DNA of 20,704 nucleotides from assembly GCF_946187255.1 (NCBI RefSeq), contig NZ_CAMHRZ010000027.1, forward strand, positions 1 through 20,704. Reading direction: 5' to 3'. A model generated the notes under the pieces. It was given only the letters and a program-made list of their open reading frames with translations. It had not been told where the DNA came from and made no database searches. The DNA is from an uncultured Ruminococcus sp. (GTDB lineage: Bacteria; Bacillota; Clostridia; Oscillospirales; Ruminococcaceae). Positions 1 to 8,081 of the stretch are shown in pieces (the stretch's first letter is position 1; each line of letters begins with the position of its first letter). The translations under genes were made by a program, and so were the position numbers.

Positions 1-51
1 ATGTAACTGTTAAGTAATAAGCTCTCACGGTTCATGATTATCTATACCTCG

Positions 52-89
52 AAGGCTGCTGCGCTATAACGCGGCAGCCTTTCTCTTTT
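52..89 (+). terminator. Rho-independent terminator of an upstream unit
   Basis: A 12-bp stem (52-63 pairing with 70-81, one G-U pair) closes a 6-base loop (CTATAA) and is followed by TTCTCTTTT-type T-rich sequence. It must end a plus-strand transcript that begins left of the window. I recognise no gene in bases 1-50. Confidence 0.8.
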
Positions 90-130
90 GCTGTACACTT
101 TGCATACAATGGAATTTGCTTCACGGTGTC

Positions 131-159
131 TTTACTTTCGCGGGGAAATGTGATATAAT
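131..159 (+). promoter_or_regulatory. Sigma-A-type promoter of the SH3 protein gene
   Basis: A perfect TATAAT at 154-159 is preceded by TG at 151-152 (extended -10). A partial -35 (TTTACT, 131-136) lies 17 bp upstream. An AAAGGAG ribosome binding site (about 176-182) and ATG at 190 follow at normal distances. It probably drives the 190-1411 gene pair. Confidence 0.75.
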
Positions 160-189
160 TATCCTATTGAGCGAAAAGGAGCAAGATCA

Positions 190-705
190 ATGGATAATGA
201 TAATAACAATTCTTCCGAGATAAAACACGGTTTCGGGATGGCATCGGTCATTGTGGCGGGGATATTCGTGATATGCATGGTGTTCATTATTGGCAAGGTC
301 GTATTTTCGAGCAATTCGGAGACTGTTCCCGACGGGCTGGACACGGCAACGATAAATACCAACGTTACAGAACCGAAGCCTGTAGAAACTACAGCAGTGA
401 CCACCACTGCACCCGTTGTTTCATCAGAGAGCAGCGCCTCTGAAAGTACGGCGGACAGCTCTTCTGCTGCGGAAGGCAATGAAACAAAGTATATCACCGA
501 ATATGCTTATCTTCACACTCAGCCCTCGAATGATGCGGAAAATATCGTCTGCATGACACCGGGCGTTGCGGTGACGGTGATATCCTACGAGGACAACGGC
601 TACGTTAAGATCAGATTTACAGGTGTAGACGGTGAGCTGACAGGATACATCTACCGCGATTATCTTTCGGATTATCAGACAGTGCTGCCGCCCTGGGAAC
701 AGTGA
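190..705 (+). CDS. Membrane-anchored bacterial SH3-domain protein
   Basis: This 171-residue protein has a short hydrophilic N-terminus rich in Asn/Asp and one hydrophobic segment (about residues 16-38) that should act as an uncleaved signal anchor. A Ser/Thr/Ala/Glu-rich linker (about 43-98) looks like an extracellular tether. The C-terminal domain (about 100-165) has the pattern of a bacterial SH3 (SH3b) domain, including YAYLHTQPS near its start and GYVKIRF and GYIYRDYL strands. SH3b domains usually bind cell-wall peptides; that role here is inference. The start is set by AAAGGAG ending 8 bases before ATG. It ends one base before the metallopeptidase gene, suggesting coupled translation. 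No catalytic domain is visible, so it may be an adaptor or cell-wall sensor. Confidence 0.72.
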   Translation: MDNDNNNSSEIKHGFGMASVIVAGIFVICMVFIIGKVVFSSNSETVPDGLDTATINTNVTEPKPVETTAVTTTAPVVSSESSASESTADSSSAAEGNETKYITEYAYLHTQPSNDAENIVCMTPGVAVTVISYEDNGYVKIRFTGVDGELTGYIYRDYLSDYQTVLPPWEQ

Positions 706-706
706 T

Positions 707-1411
707 ATGGCTAAATTTGATACTTATATCGACCTTGAAAGCGGCAGGCGGATAGAGTTTACCCTCGACAGAGGCAGGCGAAAGAACGCCGCCCTTGCGA
801 TAAACGAGGGCAGGCTGACAGTGCGTGTACCCGAAAGATTTGACCCCGCAAAGATACGCAGGTTCATCGAGGAACATATCGAATGGATAGACAAGAACCT
901 GGAAAGCTCCGCAAGATCTTCAGGTCTGCCCCGCAGCTTTGAGGACGGCAGTACTCTGCGTCTGCTGGGAGAATGGCTGACGATCACTGCGGTAAGATCT
1001 GACAGATATTTCAAGCCGAAGACAGAGGACGGCAAACTGTTGGTAGCTGTCTGCGGGGACAGTTCACAGGAATATATGGCAAGACAGGTGTGGACTTTGA
1101 TAATCGAGACCGCCAACAGGGAGATCACCGAGAGTATGCGGCGGCTTTCGGCTGAGATGGGGCTTTTCCCGCAAAAGGTAACAGTCAAGGACTTGAGTGC
1201 CAGCTGGGGACGATGCAGTTCAAACGGGAATATTTCCATAAATTACAAGGTGGTCACATATTCAAAGGAGCATATCGATTATGTGTGCATACACGAGCTC
1301 GCTCATCTTGAGTATATGGATCACAGTGCGGATTTCTGGGCGCTGGTGGAAAAATTCTGCCCCGACTGGCACAGGATACGCACAAGCATGAGGACACATG
1401 AGGATGAATAA
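707..1411 (+). CDS. YgjP-like (DUF45) zinc metallopeptidase
   Basis: A 234-residue protein of the YgjP/DUF45 metallopeptidase family. The signature is at the C-terminal end: HELAHLEYMDHSADFW supplies the HExxH-like zinc site (two His plus Glu) and a further His in the HSxxFW segment. The preceding SASWGRCSSNGNISIN stretch is also typical of the family. No signal peptide or membrane segment is visible, so the protein is probably cytoplasmic. In-vivo substrates of this family are largely unknown. Its ATG follows the SH3 gene stop by one base and it has only a weak ribosome binding site (GGGAAC), so it is probably translated by coupling. Confidence 0.88.
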   Translation: MAKFDTYIDLESGRRIEFTLDRGRRKNAALAINEGRLTVRVPERFDPAKIRRFIEEHIEWIDKNLESSARSSGLPRSFEDGSTLRLLGEWLTITAVRSDRYFKPKTEDGKLLVAVCGDSSQEYMARQVWTLIIETANREITESMRRLSAEMGLFPQKVTVKDLSASWGRCSSNGNISINYKVVTYSKEHIDYVCIHELAHLEYMDHSADFWALVEKFCPDWHRIRTSMRTHEDE

Positions 1412-1412
1412 G

Positions 1413-1438
1413 ACCCCTGCGGCAATGTCTGCGGGGGT
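1413..1438 (+). other. Intercistronic hairpin
   Basis: A 10-bp stem with two G-U pairs (1413-1422 with 1429-1438) starts two bases after the metallopeptidase stop codon. No proper T-tract follows (TAATTTGAT), so it is more likely a weak or partial terminator or an mRNA-stability hairpin than a full terminator. The next gene's AAGGAGG lies only 9 bases downstream. Confidence 0.5.
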
Positions 1439-1460
1439 AATTTGATAAGGAGGCAGCATA

Positions 1461-2258
1461 ATGGCTGAGATAATTGAGATCGGCGGACTTGAAGCGGAGG
1501 GGCTTGCGCCTTACAGGGACACTGCCGAACTGGGTCTGCGGGCGGCGGGAATGTTCATCGCGGAAAGCCCGAAAGTCATACGCACTGTACTGGATGCGGG
1601 CTACGAACCGATATCACTTTTATGCGAGAGGAAGTACATCAAGGGTCAAGCGGCGGATATCATAGAAAGGGTCGGGGATATAACCGTATATTCCGCAGAC
1701 AAGGAAACGCTTACCGAACTGACGGGATTCAAGCTGACTCAGGGTGTGCTTTGTGCGATGAAAAGAAAGCCTGTTTCAACGGATATACCAAAAGGCGTAC
1801 AGAGGGTCGCGGTGCTTGAGGATATAATGAATCAGACAAACATCGGTGCCATATTCCGTTCAGCTGCTGCAATAGGAGTTGATGCTGTCCTGCTGACAGG
1901 CGGATGCAGCGACCCCTTGTTCAGACGGACAATAAGAGTTAGCATGGGAACGGTATTCCAGATACAATGGGCATACATCGGAGATGCTGACAGCGGATAT
2001 ATTGAAAGTCTTAAAGCCGAAGGATTCCTGACAGCAGCGATGGCACTGCGGGATGACACCATAGGGATAGATGACAGACGGCTCAAAGAAGCTCAAAAGC
2101 TGGCGATAGTACTGGGCACAGAAGGTGACGGTCTTAGGAGCGAAACAATCGCCGCCTGTGATGTAACGGTCAAAATACCAATGGCACACGGTGTGGACTC
2201 GCTGAACGTTGCCGCCGCAAGCGCTGTAGCCTTCTGGGAGACTAGGAGAGAGGTCTGA
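1461..2258 (+). CDS. SpoU/TrmH-family (SPOUT) RNA methyltransferase
   Basis: A 265-residue protein with an N-terminal substrate-binding-like domain (about 1-100) and a C-terminal SPOUT methyltransferase domain. All three SpoU motifs are present: NQTNIGAIFRSAAAIGVDAV (motif 1, RNA-binding Asn/Arg), LGTEGDGL (motif 2) and IPMAHGVDSLNVAAASAVA (motif 3). The last two form the knotted AdoMet site. The family 2'-O-methylates ribose in 23S rRNA or tRNA; the target nucleotide cannot be assigned here (RlmB-like or TrmH-like). The start is decided by a perfect AAGGAGG at 1447-1453. No strong terminator follows; an AT-rich stretch precedes the zapA promoter. Confidence 0.9.
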   Translation: MAEIIEIGGLEAEGLAPYRDTAELGLRAAGMFIAESPKVIRTVLDAGYEPISLLCERKYIKGQAADIIERVGDITVYSADKETLTELTGFKLTQGVLCAMKRKPVSTDIPKGVQRVAVLEDIMNQTNIGAIFRSAAAIGVDAVLLTGGCSDPLFRRTIRVSMGTVFQIQWAYIGDADSGYIESLKAEGFLTAAMALRDDTIGIDDRRLKEAQKLAIVLGTEGDGLRSETIAACDVTVKIPMAHGVDSLNVAAASAVAFWETRREV

Positions 2259-2318
2259 TAAACGTTTTCTGATGGATTGGCGATGCTTAAATTTTTTTAA
2301 ATTTTTGTCTGAAAGGGC

Positions 2319-2347
2319 TTTATTTTTTGTGAAAAATGTTGTATAAT
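2319..2347 (+). promoter_or_regulatory. Promoter of the zapA - U32 - dut group
   Basis: A perfect TATAAT lies at 2342-2347 in an AT-rich region. The best -35 at 17-bp spacing is TTTATT (2319-2324), which is poor. The downstream gene starts at 2394 after AAGGAGG (2378-2384). The TATAAT overlaps an upstream in-frame ATG at 2346, which argues that this ATG is not the start. Confidence 0.6.
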
Positions 2348-2393
2348 GATAGTTAACGATCACGTCTATCATTTCATAAGGAGGCATTGCTTC

Positions 2394-2912
2394 ATGGCAA
2401 CTTACAAGGTAAACATAATGGGCAAGGAATACAACCTTACCAGTGAGGAAAACAAGGATTACACCGAAAGGCTGGCGGCTGCGCTGGATAAGCGCATAAG
2501 GACTATGCGCAGCAGGTTCGGCAGCCTTTCAGTTACGGACTGCGCTGTTCTGACGGCGCTTGACTGCATGGACGAACTGGGACAGTCCAACCGCAATATC
2601 GATAATATCCGCACCCAGATAAAGGACTATGTTGACGACGCGGGAAGGGCAAGAAATCAGGCGGCGGCGGCACAGAGGGAGATCAAGGCGCTGAAAGAAC
2701 GTATAGAACAGCTGGAAAACGAACTGGCTGAACGGACGAATTTCAGATCGATGGACAATGTGGGCGAAGCTGTCAGTGCGGAGGATATCCTCAAAGGAGA
2801 TATCGAAGCCGCAATCGCTGACAATTCGACAGCTGATGACAGCAACGACCGTTTTCCTGCAAACAGCACCTTTGGCGGAAGTTCAAACAATAACAACGGG
2901 AGCAGAAAATAA
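2394..2912 (+). CDS. zapA: ZapA-like cell division protein
   Basis: A 172-residue protein whose first ~90 residues fit ZapA: the opening ATYKVNIMGKEYNLTSEE strand pattern, then a long helix. A charged coiled coil follows (about 85-125, with EIKALKERIEQLENELAER). ZapA bundles and stabilises FtsZ filaments at the division ring. I chose ATG 2394 over the in-frame ATG at 2346 because AAGGAGG sits 9 bases before 2394 and the 2346 codon lies inside the promoter. The protein is longer than a usual ZapA (about 90-130 residues), with an acidic C-terminal tail ending in an Asn/Ser-rich run. Its stop codon abuts the U32 gene start, so the two are co-expressed. Confidence 0.82.
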   Translation: MATYKVNIMGKEYNLTSEENKDYTERLAAALDKRIRTMRSRFGSLSVTDCAVLTALDCMDELGQSNRNIDNIRTQIKDYVDDAGRARNQAAAAQREIKALKERIEQLENELAERTNFRSMDNVGEAVSAEDILKGDIEAAIADNSTADDSNDRFPANSTFGGSSNNNNGSRK

Positions 2913-4964
2913 ATGGCTGAGATACTGGCGCCCTGCGGGTCCCCGGAAGTATTGCTGGCAGCACTGAGAGCAGGCTGCGACGCAGTATATCTTGGGGGCG
3001 CGTGTTTTTCCGCACGGCAGAATGCGGTGAATTTCTCGGATGAGGATATCGAAAGAGCTGTATACGAATGCCACAAGCGCGGCGTAAAGGTATACCGCAC
3101 TATAAACACGGTCATATTTGATGAGCAGATCGAGGAATGTATGAAGGCGGTGGAACACTGCGCAAAGGTCGGGGTGGATGGTATCATCACTCAGGATCTG
3201 GTGCTGACCGAAATTGTGCGCCGCTGCTGTCCCGAACTGCCGATACACGCATCGACTCAGATGACGATACACACCCGCTGCGGTATGGAAGTGACAAAAA
3301 AGCTGGGATTCAAGCGCACTGTACTCTCGCGTGAACTGCCGCTGGATATCATAAGGGAACTTTCCGAACTCGGCATAGAGACCGAAGTGTTCGTTCACGG
3401 GGCACTTTGTATGTCAGTATCGGGACAATGCTTCATGAGTGCGGTGATAGGCTCCCGCAGTGCGAACAGAGGACTGTGTGCGCAGGCTTGCAGACTTCCA
3501 TGTTCGGCAGGAGGAAGAGGACGAGAGAGATACGATCTCTCACTTAAAGACCTTTCATACTGCGATCATCTGAGAGAGATCGCTGATGCAGGTGTGGCTT
3601 CGATGAAGATCGAGGGGCGCATGAAACGTCCCGAATATGTTGCAATGGCAGTACACAGCTGCAAAAAGGCTCTCGCGGGTGAAGAATACGATAAGAAGAT
3701 GCTGGAGGATGTGTTCTCGCGGGACGGCTTCACGGACGGCTACCTGCGGCACAGGCTGGGTGCGGATATGTTCGGTATGCGCACAGGCGAAGACGCGGCG
3801 GCGGGCACTAAAGCTCTTCCGAAAATCCATGAGATATACCGCTATGAAGAAAAACGTGACACGCTGAGGTTCACGGTGGACATCAAAGAGGGTCAGCCCG
3901 TTATCCTGCGTGGAGAGGACAGCTGCGGAAATATAGTTCAGGTAGAAGGCAGTATCCCCGACAAGGCACAGAACCGCGCAGTTGACGAGAATGCGGTAAC
4001 AAAGCAGTTATCAAAGCTGGGTGAGACCATATACAGCTTTGGTGGAGCAGAGTGCCGTATCGGTGAGGGGCTGTTTATCAGCCCGAAGGAGCTGAACGAG
4101 CTTCGCAGGCAGGTATGTACCGAGATGGATAACGCAAGGGCTAATAAAAACGGACGGCAGACGGAGTTCCACAAGTCCGAATTATTGGACTTTGACGAAT
4201 ACAAGGGCAGCGGACAGACGATCCGTGTCAATGTGAGCAGCCTTGAACAGCTGGAAGCAGTTTCGCCCGAAAATGTGGATATCTGCGGTGTGCCGATAGA
4301 TCTGGCAGTGAAAGCCGCAGAACTTTTTCCTGCGGAAAAGCTGGCTGTGATAATGCCGCGATTTACATTCCGCGAAAGCAGTGTTATCGAGAGAGTGAAG
4401 CAGGCAAAAGCGGCGGGGATAGACCGCATATACGGCACCAATCTCGCCCACGCCGAGATCGCGGAAGAACTGGGGATGGTGCTTCACGCGGGATACGGGT
4501 TTGATCTTACAAATTCCTGCGCACTGAACGTGGTGAAAAATCTGGGGGCTGCTGACGCAGTGGTCAGCTTTGAACTTAAAGCCGCACAGATAGCACGGCT
4601 GAAAAAGCCGCTGCCTGTTGGGGTATACGCCTACGGACGGCTGCCGCTGATGCTGACGGTCAACTGTCCGGTTTCCGCTGCTGTGGGGTGCAAGAACTGT
4701 ACGCATTCCGTGACTGACCGCACAGGGAGGGTATTCCCTGTTAAATGCTCCAAAAAAGAGGGCTATGTGGAGATACTCAACAGTGAGGTGCTTTACATGG
4801 CGGACAAGCTGAGCGACCTGAAAGCAGCGGATTTCCTGCTGCTGGAATTTACGGACGAACGTCCTGCGCAGGTGCGGCATATCATCGAGGAATACTCAAA
4901 CGGCGGACTCAACGGCAGACCCGAAAAGATCACACGCGGACTATACTATCGCGGTGTTCAATGA
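2913..4964 (+). CDS. U32 family peptidase / RlhA-like protein
   Basis: A 683-residue protein of the U32 (YrrO/RlhA/TrhP) family. The N-terminal half has the TIM-barrel-like opening (LAPCGSPEVLLAALRAGCDA, VYLGG) and the family signature VHGALCMSVSGQCFMSA at about 161-177, followed by NRGLCAQACRLPC. C166, C173, C189 and C193 are likely iron-sulfur ligands. A second Cys-rich stretch lies near the C-terminus (VNCPVSAAVGCKNCTH and VKCSKK). The length matches two-domain RlhA-type proteins, which hydroxylate 23S rRNA C2501 in E. coli; smaller relatives hydroxylate tRNA or act as collagenases. The exact activity here is unproven. It starts directly after the zapA stop with GGGAG (2898-2902) as ribosome binding site. 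Confidence 0.85.
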   Translation: MAEILAPCGSPEVLLAALRAGCDAVYLGGACFSARQNAVNFSDEDIERAVYECHKRGVKVYRTINTVIFDEQIEECMKAVEHCAKVGVDGIITQDLVLTEIVRRCCPELPIHASTQMTIHTRCGMEVTKKLGFKRTVLSRELPLDIIRELSELGIETEVFVHGALCMSVSGQCFMSAVIGSRSANRGLCAQACRLPCSAGGRGRERYDLSLKDLSYCDHLREIADAGVASMKIEGRMKRPEYVAMAVHSCKKALAGEEYDKKMLEDVFSRDGFTDGYLRHRLGADMFGMRTGEDAAAGTKALPKIHEIYRYEEKRDTLRFTVDIKEGQPVILRGEDSCGNIVQVEGSIPDKAQNRAVDENAVTKQLSKLGETIYSFGGAECRIGEGLFISPKELNELRRQVCTEMDNARANKNGRQTEFHKSELLDFDEYKGSGQTIRVNVSSLEQLEAVSPENVDICGVPIDLAVKAAELFPAEKLAVIMPRFTFRESSVIERVKQAKAAGIDRIYGTNLAHAEIAEELGMVLHAGYGFDLTNSCALNVVKNLGAADAVVSFELKAAQIARLKKPLPVGVYAYGRLPLMLTVNCPVSAAVGCKNCTHSVTDRTGRVFPVKCSKKEGYVEILNSEVLYMADKLSDLKAADFLLLEFTDERPAQVRHIIEEYSNGGLNGRPEKITRGLYYRGVQ

Positions 4965-4989
4965 TAACAGTACAATAGAAAGGACAGTT

Positions 4990-5433
4990 ATGAGATTATT
5001 GTTCAAGAAACTGCGCAACGGCGCAGTGATACCTAAATATCAGACGGAGTACAGCGCAGGGCTTGACCTGTGTGCCTGTACAGAGGGAGCGCTAACGATA
5101 CCCGCGGGAGGTACGGTCAAAGTGCCTACGGGTCTTGCGGCTGAGCTGGAAGGCGAAAAAAACGCGGTGCTCCTTATATACGCAAGAAGCTCGATGGCGA
5201 CCAAGCTGGGGCTGGCACCCGCAAACTGCGTTGGCGTGGTGGACTGGGACTACCGTGGTGAGCTTATCGTAGCTCTGCACAATTATTCGCAGGAAGACTG
5301 TGTGATAAACAGCGGCGACCGTATAGCACAGCTGGTGGTAACGCCTATATTCCGCCCCGAAGTGTGCGAAACTGAAGAACTAAGTGACACACAGAGAGGT
5401 ACAGGCGGCTTCGGCTCAACAGGGGTCAATTGA
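4990..5433 (+). CDS. dut: dUTP diphosphatase (dUTPase)
   Basis: A 147-residue trimeric-type dUTPase hydrolysing dUTP to dUMP and pyrophosphate, which keeps uracil out of DNA and supplies dUMP for dTMP synthesis. All five motifs are visible: AGLDLCA (23-29), YARSSMATK (64-72), GVVDWDYRGE (82-91, catalytic D85), GDRIAQL (109-115) and the P-loop-like RGTGGFGSTG (136-145). Motif 3 has Trp where Ser is common. I chose ATG 4990 over an in-frame ATG at 4954 because AGAAAGGA (4977-4984) precedes it and because 4954 lies inside the U32 gene. Its TGA (5431-5433) touches the end of the inverted-repeat element. Confidence 0.93.
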   Translation: MRLLFKKLRNGAVIPKYQTEYSAGLDLCACTEGALTIPAGGTVKVPTGLAAELEGEKNAVLLIYARSSMATKLGLAPANCVGVVDWDYRGELIVALHNYSQEDCVINSGDRIAQLVVTPIFRPEVCETEELSDTQRGTGGFGSTGVN

Positions 5434-5659
5434 ATTCATAATTCATAATTTTTGACAGACGCACGACTTCCGTGTATTTGACACAACTTCGTGTTATGCG
5501 ATAATCAAAAATGTGCGCTCACTGCAATTTTGCGGTGAGCGCACTTCTATTTCTATATAATTGTTAGCACACAAACTCATATTCACCATATTGGCGGCAA
5601 GTACAAATACCTGCGCCCCATGCCAATAATTATGAATTATGCATTATGAATTATGAATT
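5433..5659. repeat. MITE-like intergenic element with 17-bp inverted terminal repeats
   Basis: The left end (5433-5449) and right end (5643-5659) are perfect 17-bp inverted repeats made of the 7-bp unit ATTCATA / TATGAAT. The right side carries two more units (about 5628-5641). Between them lie two short similar hairpins (CACGACTTCCGTG at about 5462-5474; ACACAACTTCGTGT nearby), the strong hairpin at 5513-5544, and an ATTGGC/GCCAAT pair (about 5589-5627). No coding potential is visible. The size, terminal repeats and AT-rich ends suggest a non-autonomous mobile or small dispersed repeat; mobility is inference. Confidence 0.6.
5513..5550. terminator. Bidirectional terminator between dut and hypE
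   Basis: A 14-bp stem (5513-5526 with 5531-5544, one G-U pair on one strand) closes a 4-base loop. TTCTATTTCTAT follows on the plus strand and ATTTTTGATT follows on the minus strand. It sits between convergent genes and can end both transcripts. It lies within the inverted-repeat element, so the element itself provides termination. Confidence 0.78.
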
Positions 5660-6665
5660 AGCAAATGCGCGGGAGGAGTTCGCCGCCGGGCTGAGGAAGC
5701 ATGGTCTGAGCGCCTATCTCGGTCTCCATGACTACTCTTCCTGCATTTTCGGCGGTAATCTCGCCTATTATCGCGGCATTCTTTGAGTACTTGCCCTCGC
5801 GGAGCTTTTCGACAAGGGCGGGAGCCTTATCCTTCGGCGCTATGATGACAAGCCTGCCCTCACAGGCGAGGTACAGCGGTTCAAGACCAAGCATACCGCA
5901 AACGCCCTTTACAGCGGGATCAACGGGGATATCTGCCGCATTGAGACGTACACCAACATTGCTCTGCTCAGCGATCTCATAAAGCACGGTGCCCACTCCG
6001 CCGCGTGTGGCATCACGGATGGTGTGGATATCATTGGTAACGGTATACAGGCTTTCAACTGTGCCCCAGAGAGGTGCGCAGTCGCTGTCAACATCCGCAT
6101 CGATGCCGTATTCGTCGCGGGCAAGAAGTATGGTACAGCCGTGTCTGCCCACATCGCCTGTTACTATGACAGCATCACCGGGCTTTGCGTAGGTGCCCGA
6201 AGTATCGGCGTTATCCATTATCCTGCCTATACCTGTGGTGGTGATGAATATCTTATCCACCTGACCCTTGCCTGCCACTTTGGTATCGCCCGCAACTATC
6301 TTGACTCCTGCTTCCGCCGCAGTCTTTTCCATAGCAGCGGCGATCTCCTCCAGCTTGTCAAGGGGGAAGCCTTCCTCTATAACGAAAGCACAGGTGAGGT
6401 ACAGGGGCTTTGCACCCATACACGAAAGATCGTTGACCGTACCGCAGATACTCAGCTTGCCTATATTGCCGCCCTTGAATTCAAAGGGGGATACTATAAA
6501 GCCGTCGGTGGACATGGCAAGTCTGCCGTCACCGATATTGAGCACTGCTGCGTCATCCGCCGTGAACTGGGGATTTGAAAAATGTGCCTTGAATACCTTA
6601 TCGATAAGCTCAGAGGTCTGCTTTCCGCCCGCACCGTGAGCAAGGGTAACTGTTTTGTCTGACAT
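5658..6665 (-). CDS. hypE: Hydrogenase maturation protein HypE
   Basis: A 335-residue HypE of the PurM/AIR-synthetase-like ATPase fold. With ATP, it dehydrates the carbamoyl group transferred by HypF to its C-terminal Cys, giving the thiocyanate that becomes a CN ligand of iron. The N-terminal AHGAGGKQTSELI, the DDAAVL segment, the STDGF and GTVNDLSCMGAKP motifs and AGDTKV are typical. The last residues are LLPRIC, the invariant PRxC tail with catalytic C335. ATG follows AAGGAG (about 6676-6681) with 10 bases spacing. An 82-bp gap (6666-6747) separates it from hypD; it has a TATAAT-like box (minus strand, 6712-6717) but no convincing -35. Its TAA is formed by the repeat element. Confidence 0.96.
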   Translation of the reverse strand: MSDKTVTLAHGAGGKQTSELIDKVFKAHFSNPQFTADDAAVLNIGDGRLAMSTDGFIVSPFEFKGGNIGKLSICGTVNDLSCMGAKPLYLTCAFVIEEGFPLDKLEEIAAAMEKTAAEAGVKIVAGDTKVAGKGQVDKIFITTTGIGRIMDNADTSGTYAKPGDAVIVTGDVGRHGCTILLARDEYGIDADVDSDCAPLWGTVESLYTVTNDIHTIRDATRGGVGTVLYEIAEQSNVGVRLNAADIPVDPAVKGVCGMLGLEPLYLACEGRLVIIAPKDKAPALVEKLREGKYSKNAAIIGEITAENAGRVVMETEIGAQTMLPQPGGELLPRIC

Positions 6666-6747
6666 ACTATTTTTACTCCTTTACGCGCCTTTCAGCGCCA
6701 AAATGTCGTTTATTATAATTATTCCGTTAATGCGGATGAGGGAAACA

Positions 6748-7794
6748 TCATACTCCGCCGTACTGATAGTACGCCGCACACGCGCCCTCATCGGATACCA
6801 TACAAGCGCCCACGGGGTGTTCGGGAGTACATACCTTTCCGAATACCTTGCAGTCGCAGGGCTTGCACTTGCCCTGAAGTACATCTCCGCAGCGGCAGGC
6901 AGGGTTTGGTCTGCCCTTTATTTCGGGCATTGAGTACTTCTTTCTTGCGTCGAAGTCTGCATACTCGGTCTTCAGTCTCATTCCCGACATGGGTATAACG
7001 CCAAGTCCGCGCCATTCCGTGTCACAGGGCTCCATGACCTTTGCTATCAGCTTCTGCGCTGAGGGATTGCCTTCGGGCTTGACTACACGGGGATAGCAGT
7101 TTACAAAGAAGGGCTCGCCGCTCTCTGCATTTTTAAGTATCACAGCCAGTGCTGTGAGCAGTTCGCTGGCGGTAAAGCCCGCAACTACGCCCGAAACTCC
7201 CTTTGCTTTGAGCTCCTCGCATATCGCCGTACCTGTTATGGCGTTGACGTGACCCGGATAGAGGAACGCATCCGCGCTGCCTTCCAGTGCCGCATAAGCG
7301 TTCGGCATGGTCTTGTTGGCAGTCAGAAGTGAGAAGTTTTTGAGCCCCTCTTTCTTCGCAGTCTCAGCCGCAAGACAAGCTGAGGGCGTTGTTGTTTCAA
7401 AGCCCACCGCCAGGAACACTATCTGTTCATCTGGGTTCTGTCTTGCCATTTCCACCGCATCAAGGGGCGAATACACGGGACGCACCTGCGCACCCTTTGC
7501 CCTTGCGCCCGCAAGGGGCATCTCCGTACCCGGAACACGAATGAGATCACCGAAGGTGGTGATAACACAGCCCTTTTCCAGCGCGAGCCATATCGCTTCA
7601 TCGATAAAACCAACGGGAGTCACACATACCGGACAGCCGGGTCCCGAGATGAGTTCTACATTATCGGGCAGCAGCTTACGCAGACCTATCCTGAATATCT
7701 CATGGGTATGCGTGCCGCAGACCTCCATGATGCGCAGCGGTCTGCCCTTATAGCTAGTTATGATATCTCTTGCTTTTTTAGCCTGTTCGTTCAC
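6748..7794 (-). CDS. hypD: Hydrogenase maturation protein HypD
   Basis: A 348-residue HypD, the iron-sulfur scaffold that with HypC carries the Fe(CN)2CO unit. Conserved active-site segments are present: EVCGTHTHEI (C26) and GPGCPVCVTP (C54, C57), plus GHVNAITG. The C-terminal part holds the [4Fe-4S] cysteines in CRCGDVLQGKCKPCDCKVFG, followed by further Cys in CTPEHPVGAC and GACAAYYQY. The length is normal for the family. The ATG overlaps the hypC stop by 4 bases, implying coupled production with its partner. Confidence 0.97.
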   Translation of the reverse strand: MNEQAKKARDIITSYKGRPLRIMEVCGTHTHEIFRIGLRKLLPDNVELISGPGCPVCVTPVGFIDEAIWLALEKGCVITTFGDLIRVPGTEMPLAGARAKGAQVRPVYSPLDAVEMARQNPDEQIVFLAVGFETTTPSACLAAETAKKEGLKNFSLLTANKTMPNAYAALEGSADAFLYPGHVNAITGTAICEELKAKGVSGVVAGFTASELLTALAVILKNAESGEPFFVNCYPRVVKPEGNPSAQKLIAKVMEPCDTEWRGLGVIPMSGMRLKTEYADFDARKKYSMPEIKGRPNPACRCGDVLQGKCKPCDCKVFGKVCTPEHPVGACMVSDEGACAAYYQYGGV

Positions 7795-8000
7795 AGCAGA
7801 CCCTCCATTACATCGTTTGCTTCTTCCTCATCGCTCTCGGTGATCTTTGCGATCGCAACACCTGCGTGTACCATCACATAATCACCGGGCTCCAGTTCTT
7901 CAAGAAGATCAGCGCTTACTTCGCGCTTTGCGCCGTTAGCGTCGATAAGTGCTGTGCCGTCCTTGACACTTACTACCTTTGCAGATAAACCAACACACAT
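7791..8000 (-). CDS. hypC: HypC/HybG-family hydrogenase assembly chaperone
   Basis: A 69-residue HypC-family protein. It begins Met-Cys (C2), the residue that holds iron together with HypD, followed by an OB-fold-like strand pattern and GDYVMVHAGVAIAKI. The usual Pro near residue 6 (MCLAxPGK in most HypC) is replaced: this protein reads MCVGLSAKV, a mild divergence that could reflect a different client. AAGGAGGGG lies just upstream of the ATG. In [NiFe]-hydrogenase systems HypC also docks on the large-subunit precursor; no such subunit is encoded in this window, so its recipient is unknown. Confidence 0.92.
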   Translation of the reverse strand: MCVGLSAKVVSVKDGTALIDANGAKREVSADLLEELEPGDYVMVHAGVAIAKITESDEEEANDVMEGLL

Positions 8001-8039
8001 GATTACCCCTCCTTACTGTATATTTATACTATATTGTCT

Positions 8040-8064
8040 GAAGTCCCTGTACTTTCGGGACTTC
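8040..8064 (-). other. Hairpin in the hypF-hypC gap
   Basis: A perfect 8-bp inverted repeat (8040-8047 with 8057-8064, 9-base loop) lies in the 81-bp gap between hypF and hypC, one of the few sizeable gaps in the operon. On the minus strand it is followed by an AT-rich stretch (ATATAGTATAAATATAC) rather than a T-tract. It is not a clear terminator; the stretch could hold a weak internal promoter for hypCDE, but no good -35 is visible. Confidence 0.4.
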
Positions 8065-8081
8065 CTCATATTCATGATACC

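Noticed and set aside
2346..2393. Upstream ATG (2346) as zapA start
   Set aside because: It lies in the TATAAT box and has no ribosome binding site; ATG 2394 has AAGGAGG and begins at the ZapA fold.
5628..5659. AATTATG repeats as a CRISPR array
   Set aside because: The units are 7 bp, contiguous and without spacers; they form terminal repeats of an element.
8040..8064. Terminator between hypF and hypC
   Set aside because: Stem is sound but no T-tract follows on the minus strand.
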